Assembly: GCF_037975245.1 (NCBI RefSeq)
Contig: NC_092573.1
Coordinates: 6,682,501-6,746,500, forward strand
DNA length: 64,000 bases
Direction of reading: 5' to 3'
Source: Apostichopus japonicus
Lineage: Eukaryota > Echinodermata > Holothuroidea > Aspidochirotida > Stichopodidae
The notes under the pieces were generated by a model. The model had not been told where the DNA came from, did not search any database, and worked only from the letters and a program-made list of their open reading frames with translations. Position numbers and translations under genes: made by a program. Positions 39,934 to 52,970 of this stretch are shown here, in pieces (within the stretch, counting starts at the first letter, position 1; every line of letters starts with the position of its first letter).

Positions 39934-40044
39934 GTGGTTACTATAATTAACTGTTTTAACTGTTTTACTCTATATACTCAGCCAAGTCTGAACCAGAAGG
40001 TGGTTACTATAATTAACTGTTTTTATATATATTCAGCCAAGTCT
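39934..40044 (+). repeat. Tandem duplication, 66-bp unit
   Basis: GTGGTTACTATAATTAACTG starts at 39934 and again at 40000. Both copies continue to a CAGCCAAGTCT block (39979-39989 and 40034-40044), the second copy being shortened internally. Confidence 0.8.
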
Positions 40045-40124
40045 TTTAAGAACCATCGGGGTGTTTTCTTCACTTGTTTAATTTGAACTGTTTGCTGTGA
40101 ATTCACAAACATGTATTGAAACTT

Positions 40125-40205
40125 GGAACGCCTTCCCCTTCCCCTTCCCCTTCCTCCTTCCCCTTCCCCCTTCGACCATGCCCCACTCCCCCCCCCCCCT
40201 ACCCT
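40125..40205 (+). repeat. Pyrimidine tract (CCCCTT)n and C run
   Basis: CCTTCC repeats at 40132-40167 are followed by a CCCC-rich run near 40188-40200. Low complexity, no gene. Confidence 0.7.
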
Positions 40206-40713
40206 ACCTATCTATTCTATATAAAGTAAAGTTGATATCAATCGTTTTCTTAATATTAGTCTTGGGACTTGACGCTCTTCAAAATTATGTTGTTACATAA
40301 TAACAACTTAAATAATAGACAGAAGGTATTTGATATTCATCTTATAATTCAAAGTAGTTCATTACACTATTTATAATTGTGTTGTTACATATATATCAAT
40401 TTATCGAATATAGCAAGGTTTCAAACCATCCAAGGCTCTTGGGGTAAGTAAAATCTATAGTTTGTTTGTCAAATTAAACAAACAAATAACCCTTTGCTAT
40501 CATAATATATCAGATATGAATCGATAAAGTAACTTCAAAATTCCTTGAACATTATTAAAATGCTAAATAATTGATCATTTCTATAAACTGTGTAAAAATT
40601 TGAATAGGTCTCGTTGACCTTAGTAAAAAGAAAATGTGTATGAACCTTATCACTTGTAAGGACAATTACAATCACTTGTGTGTCGTATGGAATGTGGGCT
40701 TCTAGATCCGTCC

Positions 40714-41020
40714 ATAAAGTCATTTCCCTGGTAATGTGAAGGGGAAGAGGGTTGGGAGGGTTGGGTCTTAACGGTCGGTGCGCTGTGCGGAGTAAAGATG
40801 CTAACGTTTCAGTCGATTTGAATAGAATAAGACGGTGGTGCAAGTATCCAAGGAACGGTTATCGTCGATAAAGTTACTTTCCCCTGGTAATGTGAAGGGG
40901 GAGGCGCTGGGCAGGGGCGGGGGGGGTAGGGGTTGCGATCGGAATGGTCGGTGCGCCGTGCGGAGTAAATATGCTATCGTTTCAGTCGATTTGAATGGAA
41001 TAGTACGGTGGTGCAAGTTA
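40714..41020 (+). repeat. Tandem duplication, about 154-bp unit
   Basis: Copy 1 starts at about 40714 and copy 2 at about 40868, both with ATAAAGT then TTTCCC, CTGGTAATGTGAAGGGG, GGTCGGTGCGC, GTGCGGAGTAAA, TTTCAGTCGATTTGAAT and ACGGTGGTGCAAGT. The middle G-rich part differs in length. No coding potential is convincing. Confidence 0.85.
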
Positions 41021-42165
41021 CAAAATGAACATGATAATACATTATTCTTTTTTCTTGCGGGGGCCCGGGCTGTATACTCTAGCCCTCTCCCTCTGCCTCT
41101 GGTGATCCCTAGTCAGATACCTCATGCCTTCTATCCTATTTCGTCACTCTGGCGTTCATGAGCGGAAATGACTCTTGAAGCAGCATATAGTGAGTAAACA
41201 GAACATAAGGCAACTATTTCTCTGTTCATTCCTAGTGCCGTGTCCTAGTGTATAGTCTGGGAGAATAACAATACTTGAAAGGTCCCTCTTGTTATTTGTT
41301 TAACAGACACTAATTGTAGTACGTCTTACTGTTGGATTAAATACAACCCATCTCCTGATCCTCGTCACTAATTTGTAGAAATGGTCCTATCATCATTCAC
41401 AACATAAAGATATTTCAACTTCAAAGTAAAACAAGTTAACGAATGATATCATAAAGTACACAGCACATGGTGTTTATACAGCCATCCTCCTCCCTCCTCT
41501 CTCCTCTTTGAACTAGGATAGATTGTAAGTTCGAAATGGGGACTCAATTCAGATGACACTGTTTTAAGATGACGTACTTCCTAAGTATTTAAGTGCCTAC
41601 TGGTCCTTCCTAGTGGAGGTGGGGGTGGTGGTGGAGGTGACGTAATCATGGGAAGAGACATAGGTGCTTTGTAGTTAATATATTTTTTGCTATCTTATTT
41701 GACCCCAGCTTTGTGTTCAAATGTTCATGTTTCAACTTCTTGTAGCAGTGTCGTCCGTTGATTAAAAAAAACTACAGCCTTTCGAATCAATATCCCTGTC
41801 CCGAAGGAGCTGCCCATAGAGCTCGAACAGGATATATAACTGGCTAACAACACCACACAAGTTGTATACCAGTACTTATAACAGAACTTAACGCAGGGAG
41901 AATTTCCGTATCAAACTTGTTATTTACAACAAAGTAGATAGCATTTCGTGTGTATTATCAGTCGACTCTATACCATGACAACTAAACCAATACTTTACAC
42001 CGTTCGCATATGGAACAATGTTATTTGATACGGTTACGAGACTCAACACAATTTTAATCGGTTTTAAATCGATAAATGAGATTTGGTCCATTTAGTAATA
42101 AATAATAGACATTGCTTCTGTAACTTAATATATGGGTACAAAAATAGTGCCCGCTATAATACATA
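41021..42165. other. Non-coding stretch, nothing recognised
   Basis: No gene-like frame, splice context or transposon terminus. A GGTGG-type run lies near 41616-41640. Confidence 0.45.
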
Positions 42166-43037
<872 letters not shown>

Positions 43038-44222
43038 CAACGTCGTGTTTCAACTGTTTCAACAAGTTAATATAGATCTTCCCTTAAACAATTTTTAATG
43101 CTTTTTTGTTCAATATATGTCTATAATGTCTTTGCATGTTAATAACTTGACAATAGTCAAGTGTTCTTTGGAAAATTAACGAAACTCTTTACATTGCTTA
43201 AAGTAAATTTCTTCTTTCCTTCATGCGTTATTATCATTATTATTATTATTATGAAAATAAACAAAATTGGACAACATCGGGCCAACAAAACTACGGTAAA
43301 TAGTCTTCATATGACTAACTTTTAAGTTTGAAGGAGTTGGTGGTGTGGGATTGACAATTTGATCTACTGCAAGATTTATTCATAAGAGTAACTATAGTTA
43401 TAGGTGAGATAAACTGTATTCACTGACGGCCAACTTGCGCATGGAGGTGGGCTTCAACTTCATCTACTCCCGTACTGCAAATATTGCATACATGTATGCC
43501 AATATTCCAAACAAAACTTTGAAAAAGTGCTAATTAATATGCAAATTTTATGATGGTGCCGAACACCCTTTCCTCCCCTTATCGTGCGTAACAACCCCTC
43601 CTTACTCCCCCTCCCCCACCGCCAAAGCAACGCAAACAAGCAAAAACATGTCGTCAAGGGAACCACTTTGACACCTTCATGTGCTGAAATGATAAGGAGT
43701 ACATTGATAATAATCACGTAGGAGATAAGGGCCTCCACGTTATGTATAAATGAATATCATAGTTAAGAATACCTTGACAATTTTAATTCCATCTTGTCTA
43801 TATAATCTGCCTTCCTGTAAATATTATTGCAGGACATTTCCGATTTACCAACATTTTCGAGCATCCAATCAAAACAAACCAAATGTCTTTATTCTGTATT
43901 GAGCCTCCGCTTTTGACAGATTTGATTTTATATTCGAGACTGTCTCGGATCAATTGTGGTTGAAATAATAAACTTTGAGGCACCTTGAATTCTTGTAACG
44001 TTAGATACTTAAGGCATGTCTACTTCCTTATTAATTTTTCTAACTTTCCAACATAGAGAGTTGAAAGCTTGTAGAAGGAGATACCTGTCCCCCCCCCCTT
44101 GCCTCCACCGTAGTTTAGTACGGTCCCTACGATATTTAAACGAATGTCGGGCAATACGAGGTACTGTGGCTTCTGACCAGCGCCCAGCAAAGAAGTGGAT
44201 ATATATATATAGGTCAAATAAG
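43038..44222. other. Non-coding stretch, nothing recognised
   Basis: Contains a short (ATT)n run near 43228-43252 and C-rich patches near 43600-43621 and 44089-44098. No gene or transposon end is seen. Confidence 0.45.
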
Positions 44223-44297
44223 GGCTGTACGGTAGCTCAGTCGGCAGTGCGCTGGGCTTGTAATCCATAGGTCACCGGTTCGAACCCGGTACTAGCC
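44223..44297 (+). tRNA. tRNA-Thr(UGU)-like sequence, probably a SINE head or pseudogene
   Basis: A 75-base cloverleaf-like order is present. It has a D-arm with A-box GTAGCTCAGTCGGCAG and an anticodon arm TGGG-CTTGTAA-TCCA that places TGT at 44259-44261. The T-arm is ACCGG-TTCGAAC-CCGGT, a perfect B box and stem. The acceptor stem pairs only at its outer four or five positions (GGCT with AGCC), and the first anticodon-stem pair is a mismatch. A functional nuclear tRNA would pair better. A related minus-strand copy at 49889-49953 and similar sequence after the T-arm (AAATT...TTTTC) suggest a tRNA-derived SINE family. Confidence 0.55.
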
Positions 44298-44678
44298 ATA
44301 AATTCCTTTTCTCCTTACCAGTGTCTAATTTGATCCAGTCATTTTGCCATTATACATTTACTTATATAAGAATATAATTTGATAATGAACTCCCTTTGAG
44401 GGACGCGGTAGATGTCGAATAAATGCAGTTTTAGATAGACGTGCAAATAGTGTCCCTGAATTTCACCTGCTCTTGGGAGAAGTACAGTCATACCGTAATC
44501 GAATCATTGGAATTATCCAAGCACGCACTTTTCTATTTCTTTGTGTGTGTACATTACAGAAGATATTACAAAACATGGCCTCTAAACTGAAATTTGAAAA
44601 TCTACCCTCAATTTACATCAAATACTTTAATTTCGGTCCAAAAAATAAAGAAATACAAAATGAAGCATGCATGAGTGA

Positions 44679-44684
<6 letters not shown>

Positions 44685-44709
<25 letters not shown>

Positions 44710-44722
44710 TACGTTTTCAATA

Positions 44723-44787
<65 letters not shown>
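44685..44787. repeat. (AT)n microsatellite in two blocks
   Basis: Two alternating AT blocks separated by TTACGTTTTCAATA, together about 100 bases. Confidence 0.9.
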
Positions 44788-44790
<3 letters not shown>

Positions 44791-46716
44791 GCTATAGTGC
44801 ATAACGTTATATTCTATTAACTATGTAACGTAATTGCATCCTATTGAAAAATAAATTCCTTCCTAAAACTACGTTCATTTTGACAACTCGCCATTTCTTC
44901 ATATTATATGACTTAATGCTATATGTTTTGACGCTACATTGTATTTCCACCTTGCGCTATGTTAGTGCACAATCATTTCATTTAGTCCTTTGTTATAGAT
45001 GGTACATGACAATTGCATTACCAATCGCACAACACTAACAAGAACATTAGTCACATATGTATGACAGAGCAATGTATAACATAACTATATGCTGTTTATT
45101 AATTGAAACATTTAAAACCAGTAAAATTCGTTTTTGATAAAAAAAAAAAGAACATGTAAGCAGCTTCCCGTGTCTGAAAACAGAAAACAGCCATTTTTCA
45201 AGGTTCTTGTTTTTGTTGTTGCTGCTGTTTACATTGTTTGTATCATTCTTGTCATAAAAAAGCATTTTTTGAAACCCGTATTGCCAAATTACTCTAACAT
45301 CTGAATAAGGGCTTTAAGTTAAGCACAAATAGAATGGTAATCTTTAAACCCCCCGCCCCCACCACCACCCGGGAAAGAACCCTACTAATATAAATGCCTG
45401 GAGCACCTGTATAGATACAGCATGGTGCTACATGGGTATAGTAACAACCGGTTAATGTCCATAGTATACAGTTTGCACAGACTATAGCTAGTAGTAGTTC
45501 AATGCAATACAGAGTAATGCTGTGTAACTTTTACAAAGATAAATATGTAGCAGAAAGAGTATTTTGTTAAGAAGAAGAAGACGTAATACATGCATATTCA
45601 TACCGTAGATTGTAGCAATTAGCTGATACAAGTAACATCACAATGTTCACAAAAGAAAGGAAGTAATTTTTCTATTTTGTTTATTATTTATTATTAATGT
45701 AGACTTCAGATTCCCAGATTCCCCAAATAACAATTGTTGGGGTACACCTTCCCTTTACTTTTATGAAGATGATTATCAACTCTTGGGTTAACGTTTAGTG
45801 CAAAGCTTATAAAATATGATGATTTTTTACTGTTTCTCCCTCTTTTTTAAAAATCTTCCTCTCGCCCTGTCTTTCTCCTTGATATTTCTAAAGGTTGAAG
45901 GTGATTTTTTTTTCTTATAAACTTATTTCCATTTCTTCCCACACATTTTCAGCTATAAGAGGATTTAATTCGAAACACGATATTATTATACTTTGCCTTA
46001 TTTTCTTTACATTTATATATTTCTTTTTCTATAACTTTGTGCATTCGTGAAATAAGCGTAACGCGACAGCCACACTCTAATTAGTTCAACTGATTTCGAT
46101 ATAACCTTGGTAATTTTCATACACACTATAAAATAAAGAGAGCCACCCCAGATTCTGAATCCGTACAAATTTCATGTACTACTTCCCTCCATCTAAATCC
46201 ATCTCAACGAAAAGCAGAAAACGGAAAGAAAAAACGAGTCTTTTTTATTTGGTGGTCAATCGAAAATCTAAAACTTGTATAGTCGAGAATATTATTACGC
46301 TCGAGGGAATCCACTCGTTAATCGGTAATTTTATAAATCTGTGCTATCGACTGCCACACAGTATACCACCTTTTGCCAAGAGGATAAAATTTCGTCCTTT
46401 GATGATCATAATTCCGAATCTCAATCCCAAAGAGAAGAAATTTAAAACCTTGTTTTCCATTACAGTAAAGTAATGTAGCACGAAAACAATGCAGACAAAT
46501 TCTGACGTAAATATAAAAAAAAAACTCTTTACAACGCGATATTATCCAGACAAACACAAATAGGTACAAAATAAAAAAATAAATAAAAAATGATGATGAT
46601 GATGATGATAAAAAACAAAGAAGGGCAATGACTACTGTACTGTTAAAATTAGAGAGAATGGTACATATTTTAAGTGAGTGACGTCAGCACGTCTATGAAA
46701 CATGTGTATTATGTAA
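44788..46716. other. Non-coding stretch, nothing recognised
   Basis: A 99-codon frame at 46174-46473 shows no recognisable domain and is not called. A short (GAT)n run lies near 46589-46609. Confidence 0.45.
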
Positions 46717-46823
46717 TAAAAGGAAGAAAAGAACAAAGAAAAGAACAAAGAAAAGAACAAAGAAAAGAACAAAGAAAAGAACTGAGAAAAGAACAAAGAA
46801 AAGAACAAAGAAACAGAAACAGA
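46717..46823 (+). repeat. 11-bp minisatellite (AAAGAACAAAG)n
   Basis: About eight units of AAAAGAACAAAG-type 11-mers, one carrying an ACTGAG variant, all purine-rich apart from one C per unit. Confidence 0.85.
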
Positions 46824-47640
46824 AAAGTTCCTGATATTATTTATGATATTGTCGATGTTGCGCACAGAACTCAAAAGATCCGACATCTTATATGTGTACA
46901 CTTCATTCCAATCAAACAAATAGACTTCTCTCTTTTCATGTAGAATTAATTAAACCAAAATTTCACTAATTTCCCGTAGACAGTTGATGATACATGACTT
47001 TATGATCTAGTTTTCTCATTTAGCTTTAATCAGTGTCAGTGAAGTGTTTACTTTAATCGCGCCGAGGCATAATCAATGTCATTCTATTATTCATACAAAT
47101 ACCTTTGCAAGAGACGCTGGAACAAACCCGGGTCCTGCCTTTTTGCAAACAAAATGGCGGCCGATATTCCACCCACTCTCTCCCCTCCCCTTCCCCTTCC
47201 CCTCCCCTCCCCCAACGTCACCTATACTATAGGGATTAATCGTCACACAGTGATAAGCTTGAGGACAAAACCTGTGTAAGATTCGTAAGCTCACGGATAA
47301 TTTTCAGGAAAACGACAGAAAGTGGAGCTTCCGGCGTTTATTATTATTATTATTATCTCTGAGTGTCTCGCCAAAGATTACCAGGTGATGATAAATGCCT
47401 GGCGTATGGGCAAAATATCTCACCTACATGATCGAAGAAGTGAGAATAAAACAATCCATGCCTTACATCATTAACAGAAATCATGCTAACGTGAATCTTC
47501 CAAACATCGATGAAACACAAAGTCGCTTTTGAGATTTTCATTAGAGCATCCTGTCAGGATCACTTGATGATTTAACAGAATTGAGGGTTTAAATTATTTC
47601 CATGTTCTTAAATGATTTATTATGTACGGCTAATTCCCAA
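46824..47640. other. Non-coding stretch, nothing recognised
   Basis: Includes a CCCCTTCC pyrimidine patch near 47178-47211 and an (ATT)n run near 47338-47356. No gene is supported. Confidence 0.4.
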
Positions 47641-47644
47641 AACT

Positions 47645-47745
47645 ATAGGTTTAATATTCCGACTCCTTAATAATAAATATTAATAATAATAAATAAACTT
47701 ATATAAAGCGCTAAAATCTACGAAGTATTCAATAGCGCTGTACAA
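47645..47745 (-). mobile_element. LINE/SINE 3'-end remnant with (TAA)n-type tail
   Basis: On the minus strand the order is TTGTACAGCGCTATTGAATAC, then TTAGCGCTTTATATAAGTTT, then TTATTATTATTAAT. A GCGCTnTATAAGT block followed by a simple ATT-rich tail is a common 3' end of L2/CR1-type LINEs and their SINEs in invertebrates. Only the terminal roughly 100 bases are recognisable and no reverse transcriptase is attached. Confidence 0.6.
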
Positions 47746-49888
47746 CCCTAATAGAACGCCTTCCTTTGTTGACGATCTTACCAATCGTCTCGAATCTGTT
47801 ATGCAGAGAAGTTATATATATTTTTTTCCGTGAACTGATGGAGGTGTCAATGAAATATCAATTAAACAGATGTATTGATATCTACATATATGTATAACAC
47901 AGATGAACTCACATTGATCATACGATATATACATATTAATCGACAATACTTCGTTCAAACCACTTGTTGCCTTTCCGATGACATGGATGGCTAAACTGTT
48001 TTGATGTAATAACAAAGATATGACTTTTATCGCAATACTTACGGTTTCGTTCAAGGTAAATATGATCATTGTATGTTAGACATGATAAATGGACCCGTCT
48101 GAACAGAGAGATTTTGTTTGTCTTGCTAAGGTTCACATTAGATAATGAAGTCGTAGATATTTCACGTGTACGTTAATGCGTAATTATTATATTAGTCCAT
48201 ATACTTCCTATATATTAGAGTATTGTCTTCCCTGAGAAATGATTAGCTGCGTCAGTAATTAGACACCTACTCATATGTCGGATGGTTTAGATATACCAAC
48301 TCTACGACTCTGAAAATATTGTCCAGGGCACATTTGTTTTATGATTGCCTTTTCTGTGCACATGGTACGCTTGACTGGCGCCTATAATAGAACTGTATGC
48401 AACCAAAACACAAACTCCTACTCTGGCCCCTGTTGAAGCAATTGAAAATGTCACTCAATCAAAATAAGGTTTGGGAAAACAGGGTTCTCCTTTTATTTGA
48501 TACCTTGCAGAGGGAAATGCTACAAAAGAAAATTAAATTCGTTTTCCACAAGAGGGATTTTGTTCATCAGAATTCGTCAAATCATGAACATACTGTTTTA
48601 TTTAGTTTACAGACCCCGCAGCAAATATTAGCCTTATACTTCTGGCAGACGTTCAGATTAATATGTTTAGGGATCAGCTGTGAAACTAGCAGGGATTAGC
48701 ATAAATACCTGCGGTAAAAGCTCAATGTCTTCGCAATACTGAATATACCGTAATGTTTGTATTTGTTAATTGCTGTTCATGACTGTACTATATCTTGAAG
48801 TACCGTGAAGGAAAGGTCAAGTGAGTAATACGAATATCAATTGAAGCAGCATTCCAAACAGATCACGAGAAGTCATCAAACCACAGGAAGTTACTAAGTG
48901 ACCCCGGGTCACCTTAATCTGCCGAGTCTGTGTTTAAAATTATAAGTTTTTGTGATCTTGAGTTCAAAGTGTTCATGAGTGTGAGCTAAAGTGTTCACAC
49001 TCGGAAGTTGATCAGCGTATACCGAATCTGATCCTGTGCTCGTTCTCCAGTGTGAACAAGGTCAAACACACATCTGTTGTTAATGAGCAAACATGAAAGA
49101 TCACCGTAAGTGATGTTTCTATAAGACCTAAACATGTAGTTTGATGATGACTGTAGCAAGTAATACCACGTTGATGGTTGATGACGGAGAAAAGCATTAT
49201 TATTCTTATAGCAAAATAGGAAAAGTCGTCTTTAATTGCTATAATTTTTGGCCGACTGATGCAATGTATACCCACACCTTCCTGGCATATCACTTAGACC
49301 TACACACAAACCACGCATTCTTTCTCAGTTTAAAGTTTGTCGTCCTTGTCAGTTCATTTGTAAATGTCGTCGAGTTAAATTGAGCATTTCAAACACTTTT
49401 TATTGGGGTTTCCAACAGTCAAAGCCAGGCCCCATAGATTTCAAAACTGCTTGAAAGTGCACTTAAAGATCGGTAATTTTAGTATGTGTAATGGGGCACA
49501 TCGATTCCCCTATACGCTTGTCGCGTTAACAGATAACACATCACAGTGTGCAATGCGTGCCATGGTAAGTCATGGAATAAATCTAACAGAAAGGAAAGGT
49601 TTGAGTGGAAATAAGAGGTTTTGATATTTCATCACGTCACGATTTGTAACATAAGTCGTTCCTTGCAGTATCAAAAGAGCGGTGGATACGGGTATAGCCT
49701 TAAAGTGACATATGAACCATAGATTTTGTCATTTTTTGGTGAAATTCAGCTTCGACAAGCATATATACTACCTTACCATAATGAATGAATTTCACAGAAA
49801 CTTTAAACTGTTAAAGTTGTATTTATATAAGTACGTGAATAATGGAAAAATGTCAGGCAAATTATACACAATGGAAAAAGCACATTAA
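47746..49888. other. Non-coding stretch, nothing recognised
   Basis: Short frames at 48397-48699 (100 codons) and 49012-49293 show no recognisable content. No repeat boundaries are seen. Confidence 0.4.
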
Positions 49889-49953
49889 TTTAGGGATCGA
49901 ACGAGATTTGACCCAGTGACCTATGGATTACGAGCCCTGGGCTTTCCATTTCC
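49889..49953 (-). repeat. Partial tRNA-Thr-like SINE head, related to 44223-44297
   Basis: The minus strand shares CTCGTAATCCATAGGTCAC with the plus-strand copy at 44223-44297 (CTTGTAATCCATAGGTCAC), and continues with a damaged B box and then CCTAAATT. The D-arm and A box are missing, so the copy is 5'-truncated, as SINE insertions often are. Confidence 0.6.
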
Positions 49954-51105
49954 AAAAGTTAAAGTTGTAACAAAACTACACAATAATTCCTACAAATAGT
50001 CGACACTAACATTAACTATAAACAAAATTTAGAGTCGGAAAAAAGAGACTTCACCTGCAAATTGGTTCGGACATGTTGTTGGCTTATGTGCATCCTACGA
50101 AAAAGGGGATGAATGGGTGGGGGGGGTGGGGTATCCTCCCCTGTTGGAATGTAAATAGGTTTATTCCACCTGCTACAAAACGGTGTTACGTAAAACTCAA
50201 GAACAGCTGCAGAAAGATCTAACCTAACAGTTTAAGTACAATCTCAGTACATACCATGATCTTATTTCCGCCCTCGTCCCCCCCCCCCACCCCCTCCCTA
50301 AGCTTTTGACGCATTTTCATGACCTTAAACATGCAAGCGCCTTTTTATTTTGGTACTATTCCTGAGGGAGAATTGCAATCGCGTGGATTGATATCGACTT
50401 TATATGAAGTATGCCATCTACAGAATATACCTTACATAACACGAACGGCTTCTAGCATATCTAAAGCATGTAATTGAAGCACATATTGGCTGCATGATCT
50501 CACAATAACGATCAACATTCATTATTTCGCATACAGGATGACACTTCTCAAACATCAGACCAGCTAGAATTCATGTTCCTAGTAAAAGAAACTTGAAGTC
50601 GTGTTTTGGCATTTAATCAAACATCCGTAGATGCATATGTAACATAACTAGATGTGCTACGTGTCTGCGAGTAGCACGAGGCAAAATTAATGTTCATCTT
50701 TTCTGCTGGCGATAGTATATTTTCGACAAGATATTACTTTCGAAGGAAATATATAACCTAACAACCATACATCTAAGCAAGGTTGATACGTTTTGCCGGT
50801 GTTCTGGTTGACTAGAACACAGTATTTTAAATTCGGTTCTTTAACTCGAACAAAAGGAAAAAAGCAACAAAGATATTTTAAAACTTCATGTTTATAACAT
50901 GAGATTCTATATGTTACACAAGGTACTCTGATATGATTCCTTCAAGATTAATATTACTTCTTAATTCTTGGCAAACAGGATCACAACTATAATTTGCTTT
51001 CCTCACATGTAACGAAACATTTCACGTGACCCACCAAAACTGACTAGAATCAAACAACCAACCAACCCACAGAACATGTACCGTACCCTCTCCTCAACAC
51101 TCATC
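49954..51105. other. Non-coding stretch, nothing recognised
   Basis: A GGGTGGGGGG run lies near 50117-50131 and a C run near 50278-50293. No gene. Confidence 0.45.
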
Positions 51106-51624
51106 TTTACACCTTAGCCTCACCCTTTAACCTGTACTCTTCACCATTTACCCTTTACCCTGTATTCTTCACACTTTACCCTGTACTCTTCAACCTTTAC
51201 CCTGTACCCTTGACCCTTAATCTTTGCCTTCTCCAATTAGTCAGTCCTTCATTGATCCTTTACCATATCCCTTTACCCTTTACCCTATATCCCTTTACCC
51301 TATATCCCTTTACCCTATATCCCTTTACCCTATATCCCTTTACCCTATATCCCTTTACCCTATATCCCTTTACCCTATATCCCTTTACCCTATATCCCTT
51401 TACCCTATATCCCTTTACCCTATATCCCTTTACCCTATATCCCTTTACCCTATATCCCTTTACCCTATATCCCTTTACCCTATATCCCTTTACCCTATAT
51501 CCCTTTACCCTATATCCCTTAACCCTTTATCCCTTTACCCTATATCCCTTTACCCTATATCCCTTTACCCTATATCCCTTTACCCTATATCCCTTTACCC
51601 TATATCCCTTAACCCTTTATCCCT
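51106..51624 (+). repeat. Minisatellite: degenerate 5' block, then a 15-bp CCCTTTACCCTATAT array
   Basis: From about 51276 to 51624 there are about 23 nearly identical 15-bp units of CCCTTTACCCTATAT. Two units carry the variant CTTAACCCTTTAT, at 51519 and 51609, exactly 90 bp (six units) apart. The region to the left (51106-51240) holds older, irregular units of the type CTTTACCCTGTACTCTTCA, so the clean array seems to have expanded from one edge of an older one. Open frames across it encode only repeats. Confidence 0.92.
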
Positions 51625-52150
51625 AAGCTGTACTTTACATCATGTCTGCTTTTCTATTGCAGACCTAGCCAAAGTCCTATAGCTTATATCCTTACTGTAT
51701 ATAGAGATGGTTGAAATGCTGTCTAAGATTCCACACCAAAACATCATTTATCTAATTGGTAGGTTTGCTAGTGATTTGGCATCGACTTTCAAATATCTGG
51801 TCACTATAAACAGTAATGATCAAACTACATTTAATTGGTTTTACTTCCAATTAATCATCGTGAAATGGTTATGTTTAGTCTAAAACTAAGACACAGTACT
51901 TCGGAAAAGAAAAAGAAAAAACCTATCGAAATATACGTAATTATTTATTTTACTAAAACAAAACGTCTGGATTTGTTAAATATTTAGGTTTGTAGAAATG
52001 ACATGTCTCTTTGTTTTTGCAGGATACCCCCCCCCCAACACCCCACCGGAAGGTTCCCACGGAGACAAGAACAATGAAATACAATATCAAAGCAGTTCCC
52101 AGTGTAGCAGAGATCAATTTGTTTTAAATCGAACGGCTAGGACTGATGAG
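51625..52150. other. Non-coding stretch, nothing recognised
   Basis: Unique AT-rich sequence with a short C run near 52027-52035. Confidence 0.4.
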
Positions 52151-52313
52151 TTGGGCCTCGGGATACGTGTGTAATGGGTCCCGAGGTCAACTTACGGGGC
52201 CCGGGAAATATGGGAAGAAGACTATAATTTATTTCAATGTCATAATCTACTTAGCGAAAGTATATAGACTTAAAGAGGGAGGCCCGCTTACATACTTGTT
52301 CCCTGGGCCGTAC
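52151..52313. repeat. GC-rich inverted repeats, possible miniature DNA element
   Basis: Two nested features. A hairpin pairs TTGGGCCTCGGGA (near 52151) with TCCCGAGGTCAA (ending near 52190). Then ACGGGGCCCGGGAA near 52193 faces TTCCCTGGGCCGT near 52300-52312 in inverted orientation, about 120 bp apart. I found no clear target-site duplication, so the mobile-element reading is only possible. Confidence 0.4.
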
Positions 52314-52820
52314 CTGGGTCTCAATACCAATGCATATGAAACATTATAAAATACTTAGACCTAATCTCACAGTGAGTATATTTGTGCAAGGTAAGGAGGA
52401 GCAAAACAAATGTAGCTCCTTTAAACATAGATTTTATTCAGTCAAAATCCTTGTCTCCATGACAATTTTATGATTGTGTTGTAATTAGGTCATGCACTAT
52501 AATAACTGGTTGCTGTAGGTGACGTCAGAGACTTCATTCGCCAATACCACATTCTTTTAATTCATCCCATCCATTAATGATCCTCGAAAAGTTAATTTAA
52601 AAATCTTTCGACCAATCAGGTGATTACAACCGTCAGGGAGTTGCGTGATTTCTAGTGCGCATCTCATAATTAAAAGCGTATGCATATGAAATTAGAATAA
52701 TACAAAACTCACTTTGTTGGGACACTGTTTTTTTTATAAACTGAACTTTCATGTCCAGCTTTTTCAAAGCACTTGTACTAACACTATGAGCAGTAGGAAT
52801 GTCCTATCTTTATCATGAAA

Positions 52821-52970
52821 AGGTTAGGGACTGTTCATACTGTCAGTATGAATGCTCTGGAGCATAACATGAAAGGACAGTTTAGACTGGTTTTAGCATT
52901 AGAATCAGATAAAGACTAGGAACTGTCCATACTGTCAGTACGAGTGCTTTGAAGCATGATATGAGAGAAT
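52821..52970 (+). repeat. Diverged 92-bp tandem duplication with palindromic core
   Basis: CTGT[CT]CATACTGTCAGTA occurs at 52831 and 52923, and the flanking 50 bases match imperfectly (G[AC]ATGCT..GGAGCATAACATGA against GAGTGCTTTGAAGCATGATATGA). The core CATACTGTCAGTATG is itself nearly palindromic. Confidence 0.7.

Noticed and set aside
46174-46473. 99-codon basic frame
   Set aside because: Composition is typical of AT-rich non-coding DNA (Lys/Ile/Ser/Asn), with no recognisable family.
51106-51624. CCCTTTACCC/CCCTAA-like words suggesting a telomere
   Set aside because: The unit is a 15-mer, not TTAGGG, and unique sequence lies on both sides; it is an interstitial minisatellite.
51210-51682. 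Two frames of 138 and 152 codons with YPFTL / YPISL pentapeptide repeats
   Set aside because: A 15-bp repeat automatically gives a pentapeptide repeat; no signal peptide or flanking coding sequence supports a gene.
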